Of a stretch of DNA of 64,000 nt, positions 27,654-37,120 are shown in pieces. Numbering within the stretch: position 1 is the first letter of the stretch; every line of letters begins with the position of its first letter. Origin of the DNA: Burkholderiales bacterium (GTDB lineage: Bacteria > Pseudomonadota > Gammaproteobacteria > Burkholderiales > Burkholderiaceae_C); assembly GCA_016213325.1 (NCBI GenBank), contig JACRAY010000035.1, positions 62,001 to 126,000 on the forward strand, given 5' to 3'. Position numbers and translations under genes: made by a program. The notes under the pieces were generated by a model. The model was not told where the DNA came from. It did not search any database and worked only from the letters and a program-made list of their open reading frames with translations.

Positions 27654-28547
27654 TTAGAGCAGCGACTTGAGGATGCGGCCCATCTCGGACGGATTGCGCG
27701 TCACCCTGAAGCCGCACTCTTCCATGATCGCGAGCTTCGCGTCGGCGGTGTCGGCGCCGCCCGAGATGAGGGCGCCCGCATGGCCCATGCGCTTGCCGGG
27801 AGGGGCGGTGACGCCTGCGATGAAGCCCACGATCGGCTTCTTCATGTGCTCCTTGCACCAGCGCGCGGCGTCGGCTTCGTCCGGGCCGCCGATCTCGCCG
27901 ATCATGATGACGGCGTCGGTGTCGGGGTCGTCGTTGAACGCCTGCATCACGTCGATGTGCTTCAGCCCGTTGATCGGGTCGCCGCCGATGCCCACCGCGG
28001 ACGACTGGCCGATGCCCAGCTCGGTGAGCTGCGCCACGGCTTCGTAGGTGAGCGTGCCGGAGCGCGACACCACGCCGACGCGGCCCTTCCTGTGGATGTG
28101 GCCGGGCATGATGCCGATCTTGATCTCCTCGGGCGTGATCAGGCCGGGGCAGTTGGGCCCGAGCAGCAGCGTCTTCTTGCCGCCCGCGGCTTCCTTGGCC
28201 TTCATCCGGTTGCGCACCACCAGCATGTCCTTCACCGGGATGCCCTCGGTGATGCAGATGGCGAGGTCGAGGTCGGCTTCGACCGCTTCCCAGATCGCCT
28301 CGGCGGCGCCGGCCGGCGGCACGTAGATCACCGACACCGTGGCGCCGGTCTGCTGCTTGGCCTCTTTCACCGACGCATAGATCGGGATGTCGAAGATCTT
28401 CTCGCCCGCCTTCTTGGGGTTGACGCCCGCGACGAAGCAGTTCTTGCCGTTCGCGTATTCCTGGCACTTCTCGGTGTGGAACTGGCCGGTCTTGCCCGTG
28501 ATGCCCTGGGTGATGACCCGGGTGTCCTTGTTGATGTAGATCGACAT
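27654..28547 (-). CDS. sucD: succinyl-CoA ligase (ADP-forming) alpha subunit
   Basis: A 297-residue protein matching SucD, which with SucC interconverts succinyl-CoA and succinate with nucleotide triphosphate formation in the TCA cycle. It starts [21 protein letters not shown] (CoA-binding Rossmann region). The phosphorylated histidine lies in [15 protein letters not shown], and [12 protein letters not shown] is conserved. It begins 11 bp after sucC ends, the usual sucCD order. Length is standard. Confidence 0.97.
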   Translation of the reverse strand: MSIYINKDTRVITQGITGKTGQFHTEKCQEYANGKNCFVAGVNPKKAGEKIFDIPIYASVKEAKQQTGATVSVIYVPPAGAAEAIWEAVEADLDLAICITEGIPVKDMLVVRNRMKAKEAAGGKKTLLLGPNCPGLITPEEIKIGIMPGHIHRKGRVGVVSRSGTLTYEAVAQLTELGIGQSSAVGIGGDPINGLKHIDVMQAFNDDPDTDAVIMIGEIGGPDEADAARWCKEHMKKPIVGFIAGVTAPPGKRMGHAGALISGGADTADAKLAIMEECGFRVTRNPSEMGRILKSLL

Positions 28548-28558
28548 GTACGTTTTCC

Positions 28559-29722
<1,164 letters not shown>

Positions 29723-29881
29723 GGGGTCTCTCTAGCGAACGGGATACGGGAAGGGGGTGGCGGCTTCTCGCCCGGGCAGCAGGGCAGCCCTGCGCGGCGC
29801 AGCCTTCAACTGTATCATGGTGCATCGCACAACCGACACCGGGCTGACGGTACCCGCCGCAGTGGCCGCACAGGAATGACC

Positions 29882-30802
29882 ATGGTCAAGGTTTTCATCG
29901 ATGGCGAGGCCGGCACCACCGGCCTGCAAATCCGCGAGCGGCTGGCGAAGATGCCGGCCGTCGAACTGGTAAGCATCGCGCCCGAGCGGCGCAAGGACCC
30001 TGCGGCCAAGCGCGAGCTGATGGCGGCGGTGGACCTGGTGATCTTCTGCCTGCACGACGACGCCGCGCGCGAATCGGCGGCCATGGTCGAAGACATCGCC
30101 AAAGGCGGCGGCAAGGCGCCGCGCATCATCGACGCGTCCACAGCCCACCGCACGGCGCCGGGCTGGGTCTATGGCTTTCCCGAGCTCGAGCCGGCCCAGG
30201 CCGAGGCGATCCGCCGGGCCGGCCGCGTGAGCAACCCGGGCTGCTACGCCACCGGCGCCATCGCGCTGGTGCGGCCGCTGGTCGACGCCGGCCTGCTGCC
30301 GCCTGACTACCCGGTCTGCCTGCCGTCCATCAGCGGCTATTCGGGCGGCGGGCGCAGCATGATCGAAGCGTACGAGTCAGGCACCGCGCCGGCCTACGAG
30401 GTCTACGCGCTGGGGCTGAAGCACAAGCACCTGCCCGAGATCATGAAGTACACCGGCCTCACGCGGCGGCCCGTGTTCGTGCCTTCGGTGGGTAATTTCC
30501 GCCAGGGGATGATCGTGCAGCTGCCGCTGCACCTCGACACGCTGCCCGGCAACCCCAAGCCGGCAGACCTGCACGAGGCGCTGGCTGCGCACTACCGCGG
30601 CAGCGAGTGGGTGACGGTGGAAAAGTCCACCGAGGACGGCAAGCTCGACGCGCTGGCGCTGAACGACACCAACCGGATGGAACTGCGCGTGTATGCCAAC
30701 ATGGACTACCACCATGCCGTGCTCATCGCGCGGCTGGACAACCTGGGCAAGGGCGCCAGCGGCGCCGCGGTGCAGAACCTGAGGCTGATGCTGGGCCTGT
30801 AG
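29882..30802 (+). CDS. argC: N-acetyl-gamma-glutamyl-phosphate reductase, type 2
   Basis: A 306-residue NADPH-dependent reductase of arginine synthesis. The N-terminal [18 protein letters not shown] is the nucleotide-binding region of the short (type 2) ArgC class. The catalytic Cys is in [14 protein letters not shown] and the conserved His region is [19 protein letters not shown] lies six bases before ATG 29882, favoured over ATG 29876. It stands alone here, without other arg genes, a common arrangement in Burkholderiales. Confidence 0.95.
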   Translation: MVKVFIDGEAGTTGLQIRERLAKMPAVELVSIAPERRKDPAAKRELMAAVDLVIFCLHDDAARESAAMVEDIAKGGGKAPRIIDASTAHRTAPGWVYGFPELEPAQAEAIRRAGRVSNPGCYATGAIALVRPLVDAGLLPPDYPVCLPSISGYSGGGRSMIEAYESGTAPAYEVYALGLKHKHLPEIMKYTGLTRRPVFVPSVGNFRQGMIVQLPLHLDTLPGNPKPADLHEALAAHYRGSEWVTVEKSTEDGKLDALALNDTNRMELRVYANMDYHHAVLIARLDNLGKGASGAAVQNLRLMLGL

Positions 30803-30841
30803 GCGGGCTGGGAAGGCCTCGACCGCCGCGGGGACGACGGG

Positions 30842-31288
30842 TCAGTCCAGCTCGAGCCGCAGCACCCGCGCAATCACGTCGCCGGAGAACCCCCGCGCCG
30901 CCAGGAACCGCGCCTGCCTGGCGCGGGCCGCCGCGTCGGCCGGCGGCTCGCCGAACTTGCGGCGCCAGACTTCGCAGGCGCGCTCGAGCTCGGTGGTGCG
31001 CAATGCGGCCACGGCCTGCGCCACCTGCTCGGGCGGCACGCCCTTGGCCACCAGTTCCTGCTTCACGCGGCCCGCGCCGAACTTCGGCGCCTTGCGGTGC
31101 ACGATCGAGTCGGCCACGCGCTGCTCGTCGATCAGGCCGCGCGCCTGCAGGTTGTCCAGCGTGCGCTGCAGCTGGCCGGGCTCCTTCTCGTGCGCGGCCA
31201 GCTTGCGTTCGAGTTCGGCGCGCGAATGTTCGCGCCGCGACAGCAACTGCAGGGCGCGGCCCGTGAGCGAGGGCTGGCCGAAAGCCAT
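30842..31288 (-). CDS. recX: regulatory protein RecX
   Basis: A 148-residue, helical, basic protein with the RecX signature: LLSRREHSRAELERKL, LQARGLIDEQRVADSIVHRK and GAGRVKQELVAKGV, followed by a third three-helix repeat. RecX binds RecA filaments and inhibits or modulates RecA. It lies 9 bp downstream of recA in the same direction, the canonical pairing, so expression is probably coupled to the SOS-controlled recA transcript. It converges with argC. Confidence 0.93.
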   Translation of the reverse strand: MAFGQPSLTGRALQLLSRREHSRAELERKLAAHEKEPGQLQRTLDNLQARGLIDEQRVADSIVHRKAPKFGAGRVKQELVAKGVPPEQVAQAVAALRTTELERACEVWRRKFGEPPADAAARARQARFLAARGFSGDVIARVLRLELD

Positions 31289-31297
31289 GGGCGCGCC

Positions 31298-32359
<1,062 letters not shown>

Positions 32360-32422
32360 TTCGATTTTCTCCTTGTAGGTCAATGGGTTAGCGATTGCAT
32401 TCCAGCTGGTTGGGCACACAGG

Positions 32423-32438
32423 CTGGATGCATGGCCAG
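32423..32438 (-). promoter_or_regulatory. possible LexA box upstream of recA
   Basis: The 16-mer CTGGATGCATGGCCAG has the CTG-N10-CAG frame of SOS boxes and lies 64-79 bp before the recA start. It lacks the usual T and A at inner positions, so the match is partial. Confidence 0.35.
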
Positions 32439-32504
32439 TACTGTAACGAGCGAGCTTGCGCGAAGTAAACAGGTTTTTTGGTCAGTTTGCCTTACGATTG
32501 CTGC

Positions 32505-32987
32505 ATGTCCCCTGCCGACGACAGCTGGCGCAGCACGCACCTGGGCCGCCTGCTCGGAAACGCCCTGCGCCGCTTCGACGAGCGCGTGCTGCACCTGATG
32601 GCGCACGCCATCGACGTGCCGCTCGCGCTGTCCAACCTGGCCGCCCGCGCCCAGGTGAGCGCGGCCCACATCCACGTGACGCGGCACCTGGCGCTGCCCG
32701 GCTCGCGCCTGACCGACCTGGCGCAAAGCGCCGGCATGACCAAGCAGGCCATGGGCGACCTGGTGGACCAGTGCGAGGCCTGGGGCCTCGTCACGCGCGA
32801 AACCGACCCGCGCGATGCCCGCGCGCGCCTGGTCAAGTTCACGCCCGCGGGGCTGGCGTGGCTGCAGGCCTTCCGCGATGCGGTGGCCCAGGCCGAGGCC
32901 GAATTCCGCGCCGAAGTCGGCGCCGACGTCGCAACAGTAGTCGCGCTCGGCCTCGAGGCTTATGCTGGGGGTAGTTGGGAAACCTAG
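32505..32987 (+). CDS. MarR-family transcriptional regulator
   Basis: A 160-residue winged-helix protein. The DNA-binding part is visible in LPGSRLTDLAQSAGMTKQAMGDLVDQCEAWGLVTRETDPRDARARLVKFT, of which the recognition helix is GMTKQAMGDLVDQCE and the wing carries DPRDARARL. N- and C-terminal helices form the dimer interface. ATG 32505 (MSPADDSWRS) is favoured over an upstream TTG. It is divergent from recA, and its target may be its own promoter or the following two-component genes, 27 bp downstream. No ligand can be inferred. Confidence 0.85.
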   Translation: MSPADDSWRSTHLGRLLGNALRRFDERVLHLMAHAIDVPLALSNLAARAQVSAAHIHVTRHLALPGSRLTDLAQSAGMTKQAMGDLVDQCEAWGLVTRETDPRDARARLVKFTPAGLAWLQAFRDAVAQAEAEFRAEVGADVATVVALGLEAYAGGSWET

Positions 32988-33014
32988 AATTCCGGCCCAC
33001 AGGAGACTAGAAGC

Positions 33015-33689
33015 ATGCGGATCCTCATAGCCGAAGACGACCAGGTACTGGCCGATGGCCTGCTGCGCAGCCTGCGCGCGGCCGGTGCCGCCGTGGACCA
33101 CGTGGCGAGCGGCACCGAGGCGGACGCCGCGCTCATGACGAACAACGAGTTCGACATGCTGATCCTGGACCTGGGCCTGCCCAAGATGCACGGGCTCGAG
33201 GTGCTGCGCAAACTGCGCGGGCGCGGCTCGTCGATCCCCGTGCTGATCCTCACCGCGGCCGACGCGGTGGACGAGCGCGTGAAGGGCCTCGACCTCGGCG
33301 CCGACGACTACATGGCCAAGCCCTTCGCGCTGTCCGAGCTGGAAGCGCGCGTGCGGGCGCTGACGCGCCGCGGCATGGGCGGCACCAGCAGCATCATCAA
33401 GCACGGGCCCCTCGTCTACGACCAGGCCGGCCGCGTGGCCACCATCGACGGCAAGATGGTCGAACTGTCGGCGCGCGAGCTGGGCCTGCTCGAAGTGCTG
33501 CTGCAGCGCTCGGGGCGCCTGGTCAGCAAGGACCAGCTGGTCGAGCGCCTGTGCGAGTGGGGCGAGGAAGTGAGCAACAACGCGATCGAGGTGTACATCC
33601 ACCGCCTGCGCAAGAAGATCGAGAAGGGGCCGATCCGCATCGCGACGGTCCGAGGGCTCGGCTACTGCCTGGAGAAGATTCCGGGCTGA
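33015..33689 (+). CDS. OmpR-family response regulator (TctD/QseB-like)
   Basis: A 224-residue regulator. The receiver has acidic Asp8-Asp9, phospho-acceptor Asp52 (LILDLGLPKMHG) and the lysine in YMAKPFALSELEARV. The C-terminal winged helix has ELSARELGLLEVLLQRSGRL and NAIEVYIHRLRKKI plus TVRGLGYCLE. AGGAG precedes the start. The cognate histidine kinase begins one base after the stop. The pair resembles the TctDE type, which in other bacteria controls uptake of carboxylates, but the target is not visible here. Confidence 0.95.
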   Translation: MRILIAEDDQVLADGLLRSLRAAGAAVDHVASGTEADAALMTNNEFDMLILDLGLPKMHGLEVLRKLRGRGSSIPVLILTAADAVDERVKGLDLGADDYMAKPFALSELEARVRALTRRGMGGTSSIIKHGPLVYDQAGRVATIDGKMVELSARELGLLEVLLQRSGRLVSKDQLVERLCEWGEEVSNNAIEVYIHRLRKKIEKGPIRIATVRGLGYCLEKIPG

Positions 33690-33690
33690 G

Positions 33691-35172
33691 ATGAAGATCT
33701 TCCAGCGTGAGCAACGATCTCTCTTCGGCGAGATCCTCGACTGGATGCTCACGCCGCTCTTGCTGCTGTGGCCGATCAGCCTGGCGCTGACCTGGCTGGT
33801 GGCGCAGAGCATCGCGGCCAAGCCGTTCGACCGCGCGCTCGAATACAACGTGCAGGCGCTTGCGCAGCTGGTGTCGGTGGGCGACAACCGGGCCGTGTTC
33901 AACCTGCCGGCGCCGGCGCGCGAGATCCTGCGCGCCGACGACTCCGACCTCGTCTACTACCAGGTGCTGGGGCCGCAGGGCGACCTGCTCGGTGGCGAAC
34001 GCGACTTCCCGCACCCGCCCGAAGACGAGGTGCCGCAGCCCGGCGAGGTGCGGCTGCGCGACGACGAGATGCGCGGGCTCGACCTGCGCGTGGCCTACAT
34101 CTGGGTGCGGCTCGACCTGCCGGGTCGGCCGCCCGCGCTGATCCAGGTGGCCGAAACGCGCGAAAAGCGTTCGGTGCTCGCCACCGAGATCATCAAGGGC
34201 GTCATGCTGCCGCAGCTGGTGATGCTGCCGCTGGCGGTGCTGCTGGTGTGGATGGCTCTGGTGCGCGGCATCAAGCCGCTGTCGGAGCTGGAAGAGCGCA
34301 TCCGCGCGCGCAAGCCCGACGACCTGAGCCCGCTGGACGACCGCGTGGTGCCGCTCGAAGTGGCGCCGCTGGTGTCGTCGGTGAACGACCTGCTGACCCG
34401 CCTGAAGGATTCGATCTCGACGCAGAAGCGCTTCCTGGCCGACGCGGCCCACCAGCTGAAGACGCCGCTGGCCGGGCTGCGCATGCAGGCCGACCTGGCG
34501 CAGCGCGAGCAGTTCAACGCCGAGGAGCTGAAACTGTCGCTCAAGCAGATCGGCCGCTCCAGCATGCGCGCCACGCACACCGTGAACCAGCTGCTGGCGC
34601 TGGCCCGCGCCGAAGCCAGCGGCAAGACGTTCGTGCGCCAGCCCTGCGACCTGGCGCGGCTGACGGCCGAGGCCATGCAGGAGGCGCTGCCGCGCGCCAT
34701 GGACCGCTCCATCGACCTCGGCTACGACGGCCCTGAGCCCGGCTCGCCGGGCGTCACGCTGGAGGGCAACCCCACGCTGCTGAAAGAGCTGATCCGCAAC
34801 CTGGTGGACAACGCGATCAACTACACGCCGTCGAGCCGCGAGCAGCCCGGCGTGATCACGGCGCGCGTGCTGGCCGACCCCTTCGGCCGCGTGCTCATGC
34901 TGCAGGTGGAGGATTCGGGACCCGGCATCCCGGAAGCCGAGCGCGAACTGGTGTTCCAGCCCTTCTACCGCGCGCTCGGCACCAACGTCGACGGCTCGGG
35001 GCTGGGCCTGCCCATCGTGCTGGAGATCGCGCGCCAGCACCATGCCGAGGTGGCCATCGAGGACGCGCGGCCCGGCCATGGCCCGCCCGGCACGCGCGTG
35101 GTGGTGCGTTTCGTGCTGCCCGAGGCGCAGGAAGAAGCCGCCACCGCCGGGCAGGGCGCAGCCGCTGCCTAG
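33691..35172 (+). CDS. two-component sensor histidine kinase (TctE-like)
   Basis: A 493-residue membrane kinase. Two helices (about 15-40 and 172-195) flank a periplasmic domain of the 2CSK_N type. The H-box is FLADAAHQLKTPLAGL with His254; N-box NLVDNAINYTPSS and G-boxes DSGPGIP and GSGLGLPIV follow. The Ala/Gly-rich tail is short. Its stop overlaps the converging SPOR gene stop at CTAG (35169-35172). It phosphorylates the adjacent response regulator. Confidence 0.95.
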   Translation: MKIFQREQRSLFGEILDWMLTPLLLLWPISLALTWLVAQSIAAKPFDRALEYNVQALAQLVSVGDNRAVFNLPAPAREILRADDSDLVYYQVLGPQGDLLGGERDFPHPPEDEVPQPGEVRLRDDEMRGLDLRVAYIWVRLDLPGRPPALIQVAETREKRSVLATEIIKGVMLPQLVMLPLAVLLVWMALVRGIKPLSELEERIRARKPDDLSPLDDRVVPLEVAPLVSSVNDLLTRLKDSISTQKRFLADAAHQLKTPLAGLRMQADLAQREQFNAEELKLSLKQIGRSSMRATHTVNQLLALARAEASGKTFVRQPCDLARLTAEAMQEALPRAMDRSIDLGYDGPEPGSPGVTLEGNPTLLKELIRNLVDNAINYTPSSREQPGVITARVLADPFGRVLMLQVEDSGPGIPEAERELVFQPFYRALGTNVDGSGLGLPIVLEIARQHHAEVAIEDARPGHGPPGTRVVVRFVLPEAQEEAATAGQGAAAA

Positions 35173-35825
35173 CGGCAGGTCTTGAAGGTCTTGCCCGCCA
35201 GCACCGGCTTGAAGTCGTCCAGCCGCGGCCGGAGCGCATCGTCGACGGCCGCCAGGACCAGCTTCTGGCCCTTCACCTCGGCGCGCTCCTGCACCACCCG
35301 CGCGGTGCGCACGCCGCGTTCGGCGAGCGAGTCGAGCTGCCGGGTGGCGCTGGCTTCGGTGGCGTGGCCGCCCAGCGACAGGCCGGGTTCCAGCGAGGCG
35401 TTGGACAGCGGCTCGAAGCTGATGCCCAGCTGGCGCAGCTCGCCCTTCTTGCGGTTGACCATTTCGACGTTGGCGTACTTGCCCATGTAGACGATCCAGC
35501 GGGCGGGTTCGCTCGCCAGCTCGAACGACCAGCCGCCGATGGGCCAGTTGGCCTCCAGCCAGCTGCGGGCGGCGGCCAGCTGCGCCTCGTCCAGCGTCAC
35601 CTGCAGGCACTCGGGCGCACGCGAGGCCGAGGCAGCGGCTGCCTCCACCCGGCGCGCATCGTCGGCGCGCAGCACCCGCACCGCCTCGGGGCGGACCTGC
35701 TGGGTGATGCGCTGCGGCTCGCTCTGCTGCGCCGGGCCGTAGCCCCAAGGCAGCAGCAGGCCCTGCGACCACGCAAAGTAGGCCGCATTGGCGAGCAGCA
35801 AGGCGAGGGCAACGAGGCGCAGCAT
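35169..35825 (-). CDS. SPOR-domain-containing protein
   Basis: A 218-residue protein with a single N-terminal signal/anchor helix (LVALALLLANAAYFAW), a variable linker, and a C-terminal SPOR-like fold from about residue 100: WSFELASEPARWIVYMGKYANVEMVNRKKGELRQLG and later LSLGGHATEASATRQLDSLAERGV, the usual YVQLGSF-type repeats in degenerate form. SPOR domains bind denuded peptidoglycan, often at septa. It starts two bases after birA ends, so it is probably translated together with it, a pairing seen in other Burkholderiales. Confidence 0.75.
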   Translation of the reverse strand: MLRLVALALLLANAAYFAWSQGLLLPWGYGPAQQSEPQRITQQVRPEAVRVLRADDARRVEAAAASASRAPECLQVTLDEAQLAAARSWLEANWPIGGWSFELASEPARWIVYMGKYANVEMVNRKKGELRQLGISFEPLSNASLEPGLSLGGHATEASATRQLDSLAERGVRTARVVQERAEVKGQKLVLAAVDDALRPRLDDFKPVLAGKTFKTCR

Positions 35826-35827
35826 GG

Positions 35828-36559
35828 TCAGGCGGGCCGCACGCTGACTTCGGCGCTGGTGACGGCCTGCATCCCCGCTTCAGTATGCACGAGCAGGGAA
35901 CCGCGCTCGGTCACGCCGTGGGCGGTGCCGCGCGCGCCGCCCGACAGCTGCACGGTGCGGTCGCGCAACGCGTCGCGCGCCATGAAACGCGCCTGGAACG
36001 GGGTGAAGCCGAAGCTCTCGAAGGCGTGCACGGTGGCCACCAGCGGCCCCGCCACCTCCTGCAGCGCGGTTTCGGCGTCGATGCCCGGCACCAGCTCGGC
36101 CAGGCAGGCCGGCGGAACCGACAGGCCCTGGGCATCGGTGGGCAGGATGTTGAGCCCCACGCCCACTACCGCATAGCGCAGCGCCGAGGCCGGCGCGTCC
36201 GAGGAAGTGGCGGTCTCGATGAGGATGCCGCCCAGCTTGCGCCCTTCGAACCACAGGTCGTTGGGCCACTTCAGCTGGATGCGCGGGTGCAGGCATTCCG
36301 CCAGGCTCACGCCAACCGCCAGCGACAGGCCCGACCAGTCGGACGGGGCCAGCGCCAGCCCGAGCGAGAAGGTGAGCGAGGCGCCCGGCGCACTGGCCCA
36401 GCTGCGGCCGAGCCGGCCGCGCCCGGCGGTCTGCCTCCGGGCCACCAGCAGCACGGCGTCGGTGCGGCCGGCGCGCGCACGGCGCATCAGCTCGCTGCTG
36501 GTGGAGTCGATCTCGTCCACGCGCTCCACCGCCACGCCGTCGAGCGCCAGGGTTTCCAT
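35828..36559 (-). CDS. birA: biotin--[acetyl-CoA-carboxylase] ligase, group I
   Basis: A 243-residue ligase that attaches biotin to carboxylase carrier protein. Motifs are STSSELMRRA, the biotinyl-AMP loop QTAGRGRLGRSW, LKWPNDLWFEGRKLGGILIE and VVGVGLNI. It lacks the N-terminal helix-turn-helix of E. coli BirA, so it should not act as a repressor (group I). The start is placed at 36559 (METLALDGV), one base after the end of the SET gene at 36561; the longer frame is out of register with family starts. Confidence 0.92.
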   Translation of the reverse strand: METLALDGVAVERVDEIDSTSSELMRRARAGRTDAVLLVARRQTAGRGRLGRSWASAPGASLTFSLGLALAPSDWSGLSLAVGVSLAECLHPRIQLKWPNDLWFEGRKLGGILIETATSSDAPASALRYAVVGVGLNILPTDAQGLSVPPACLAELVPGIDAETALQEVAGPLVATVHAFESFGFTPFQARFMARDALRDRTVQLSGGARGTAHGVTERGSLLVHTEAGMQAVTSAEVSVRPA

Positions 36560-36560
36560 G

Positions 36561-37040
36561 TCAGCGGCGGCGCTTGGGCGCCAGCAGCGTGCCGCGGCAG
36601 GCGCGGCTGCCACACCAGCAGGGGTACTCGGCCTTGAGCTTCCTGGTGTACGGCTCGTCGATGATCAGGCCGTAGTCATAGCTGAGCTCCTCGCCGGGCT
36701 CGATGTTGCGCAGCGCCTTGATGAACACCCGGCCGTCCTGCTCGTCGGCCTCGCAGTTCGGGTCGCACGAGTGGTTGATCCAGCGCGCCGCGTTGCCGCC
36801 CACGGCCGCGTCGATGACCCGCTTGTCGTCCACGTGGAAGTAAAACGTGTGGTTGGGGTCCTTCGGGTTCCAGGGGTGGCGCTTCTGAGCCTGCTTCCAG
36901 GTGATGATTTCACCCACGTATTCGATGATGGTTTCCCCCTCGGCAATGGGTTTCAGGGCGAAGACGCCCTTGCCGTGGACGCCCGACTTGCGGACCTGGA
37001 TTCTTCGGGAACTGGCGGGCTGTGGAGGGTTGTCGGCCAT
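36561..37040 (-). CDS. SET-domain protein-lysine methyltransferase-like protein
   Basis: A 159-residue SET protein. Visible hallmarks are RKSGVHGKGVFALKPI, IIEYVGEIITW, the substrate/cofactor knot RWINHSCDPNCEA, EELSYDYG, and a post-SET-like cysteine set CWCGSRACRG. The domain is compact with no extra modules. SET enzymes use S-adenosylmethionine to methylate lysines; bacterial substrates are mostly unknown. I chose ATG 37040 (MADNPPQP) because the upstream frame runs into the alternating CG tract. It is followed at once by birA. Confidence 0.88.
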   Translation of the reverse strand: MADNPPQPASSRRIQVRKSGVHGKGVFALKPIAEGETIIEYVGEIITWKQAQKRHPWNPKDPNHTFYFHVDDKRVIDAAVGGNAARWINHSCDPNCEADEQDGRVFIKALRNIEPGEELSYDYGLIIDEPYTRKLKAEYPCWCGSRACRGTLLAPKRRR

Positions 37041-37068
37041 CGGTCGGAAAAATTTGTTAACTTGGACT

Positions 37069-37102
37069 CGTACGCACGCGCGCGTGTGCGCGTACGCGCG
37101 CG
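37069..37102. repeat. 34-bp alternating pyrimidine-purine tract (Z-DNA-prone)
   Basis: Every base from 37069 to 37102 alternates C/T with G/A, mostly CG with some TG/CA and TA steps. Such tracts are classic left-handed DNA formers under negative supercoiling. It fills the divergent promoter region between the SET gene (start 37040) and topB (start 37121). Confidence 0.85.
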
Positions 37103-37120
37103 AGAAAGGCGAGATTGTAG

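Noticed and set aside
32440-32504. Possible promoter and GTAAAC/GTTTGC operator before the MarR gene.
   Set aside because: The -35/-10 spacing does not fit and the inverted repeat is imperfect.
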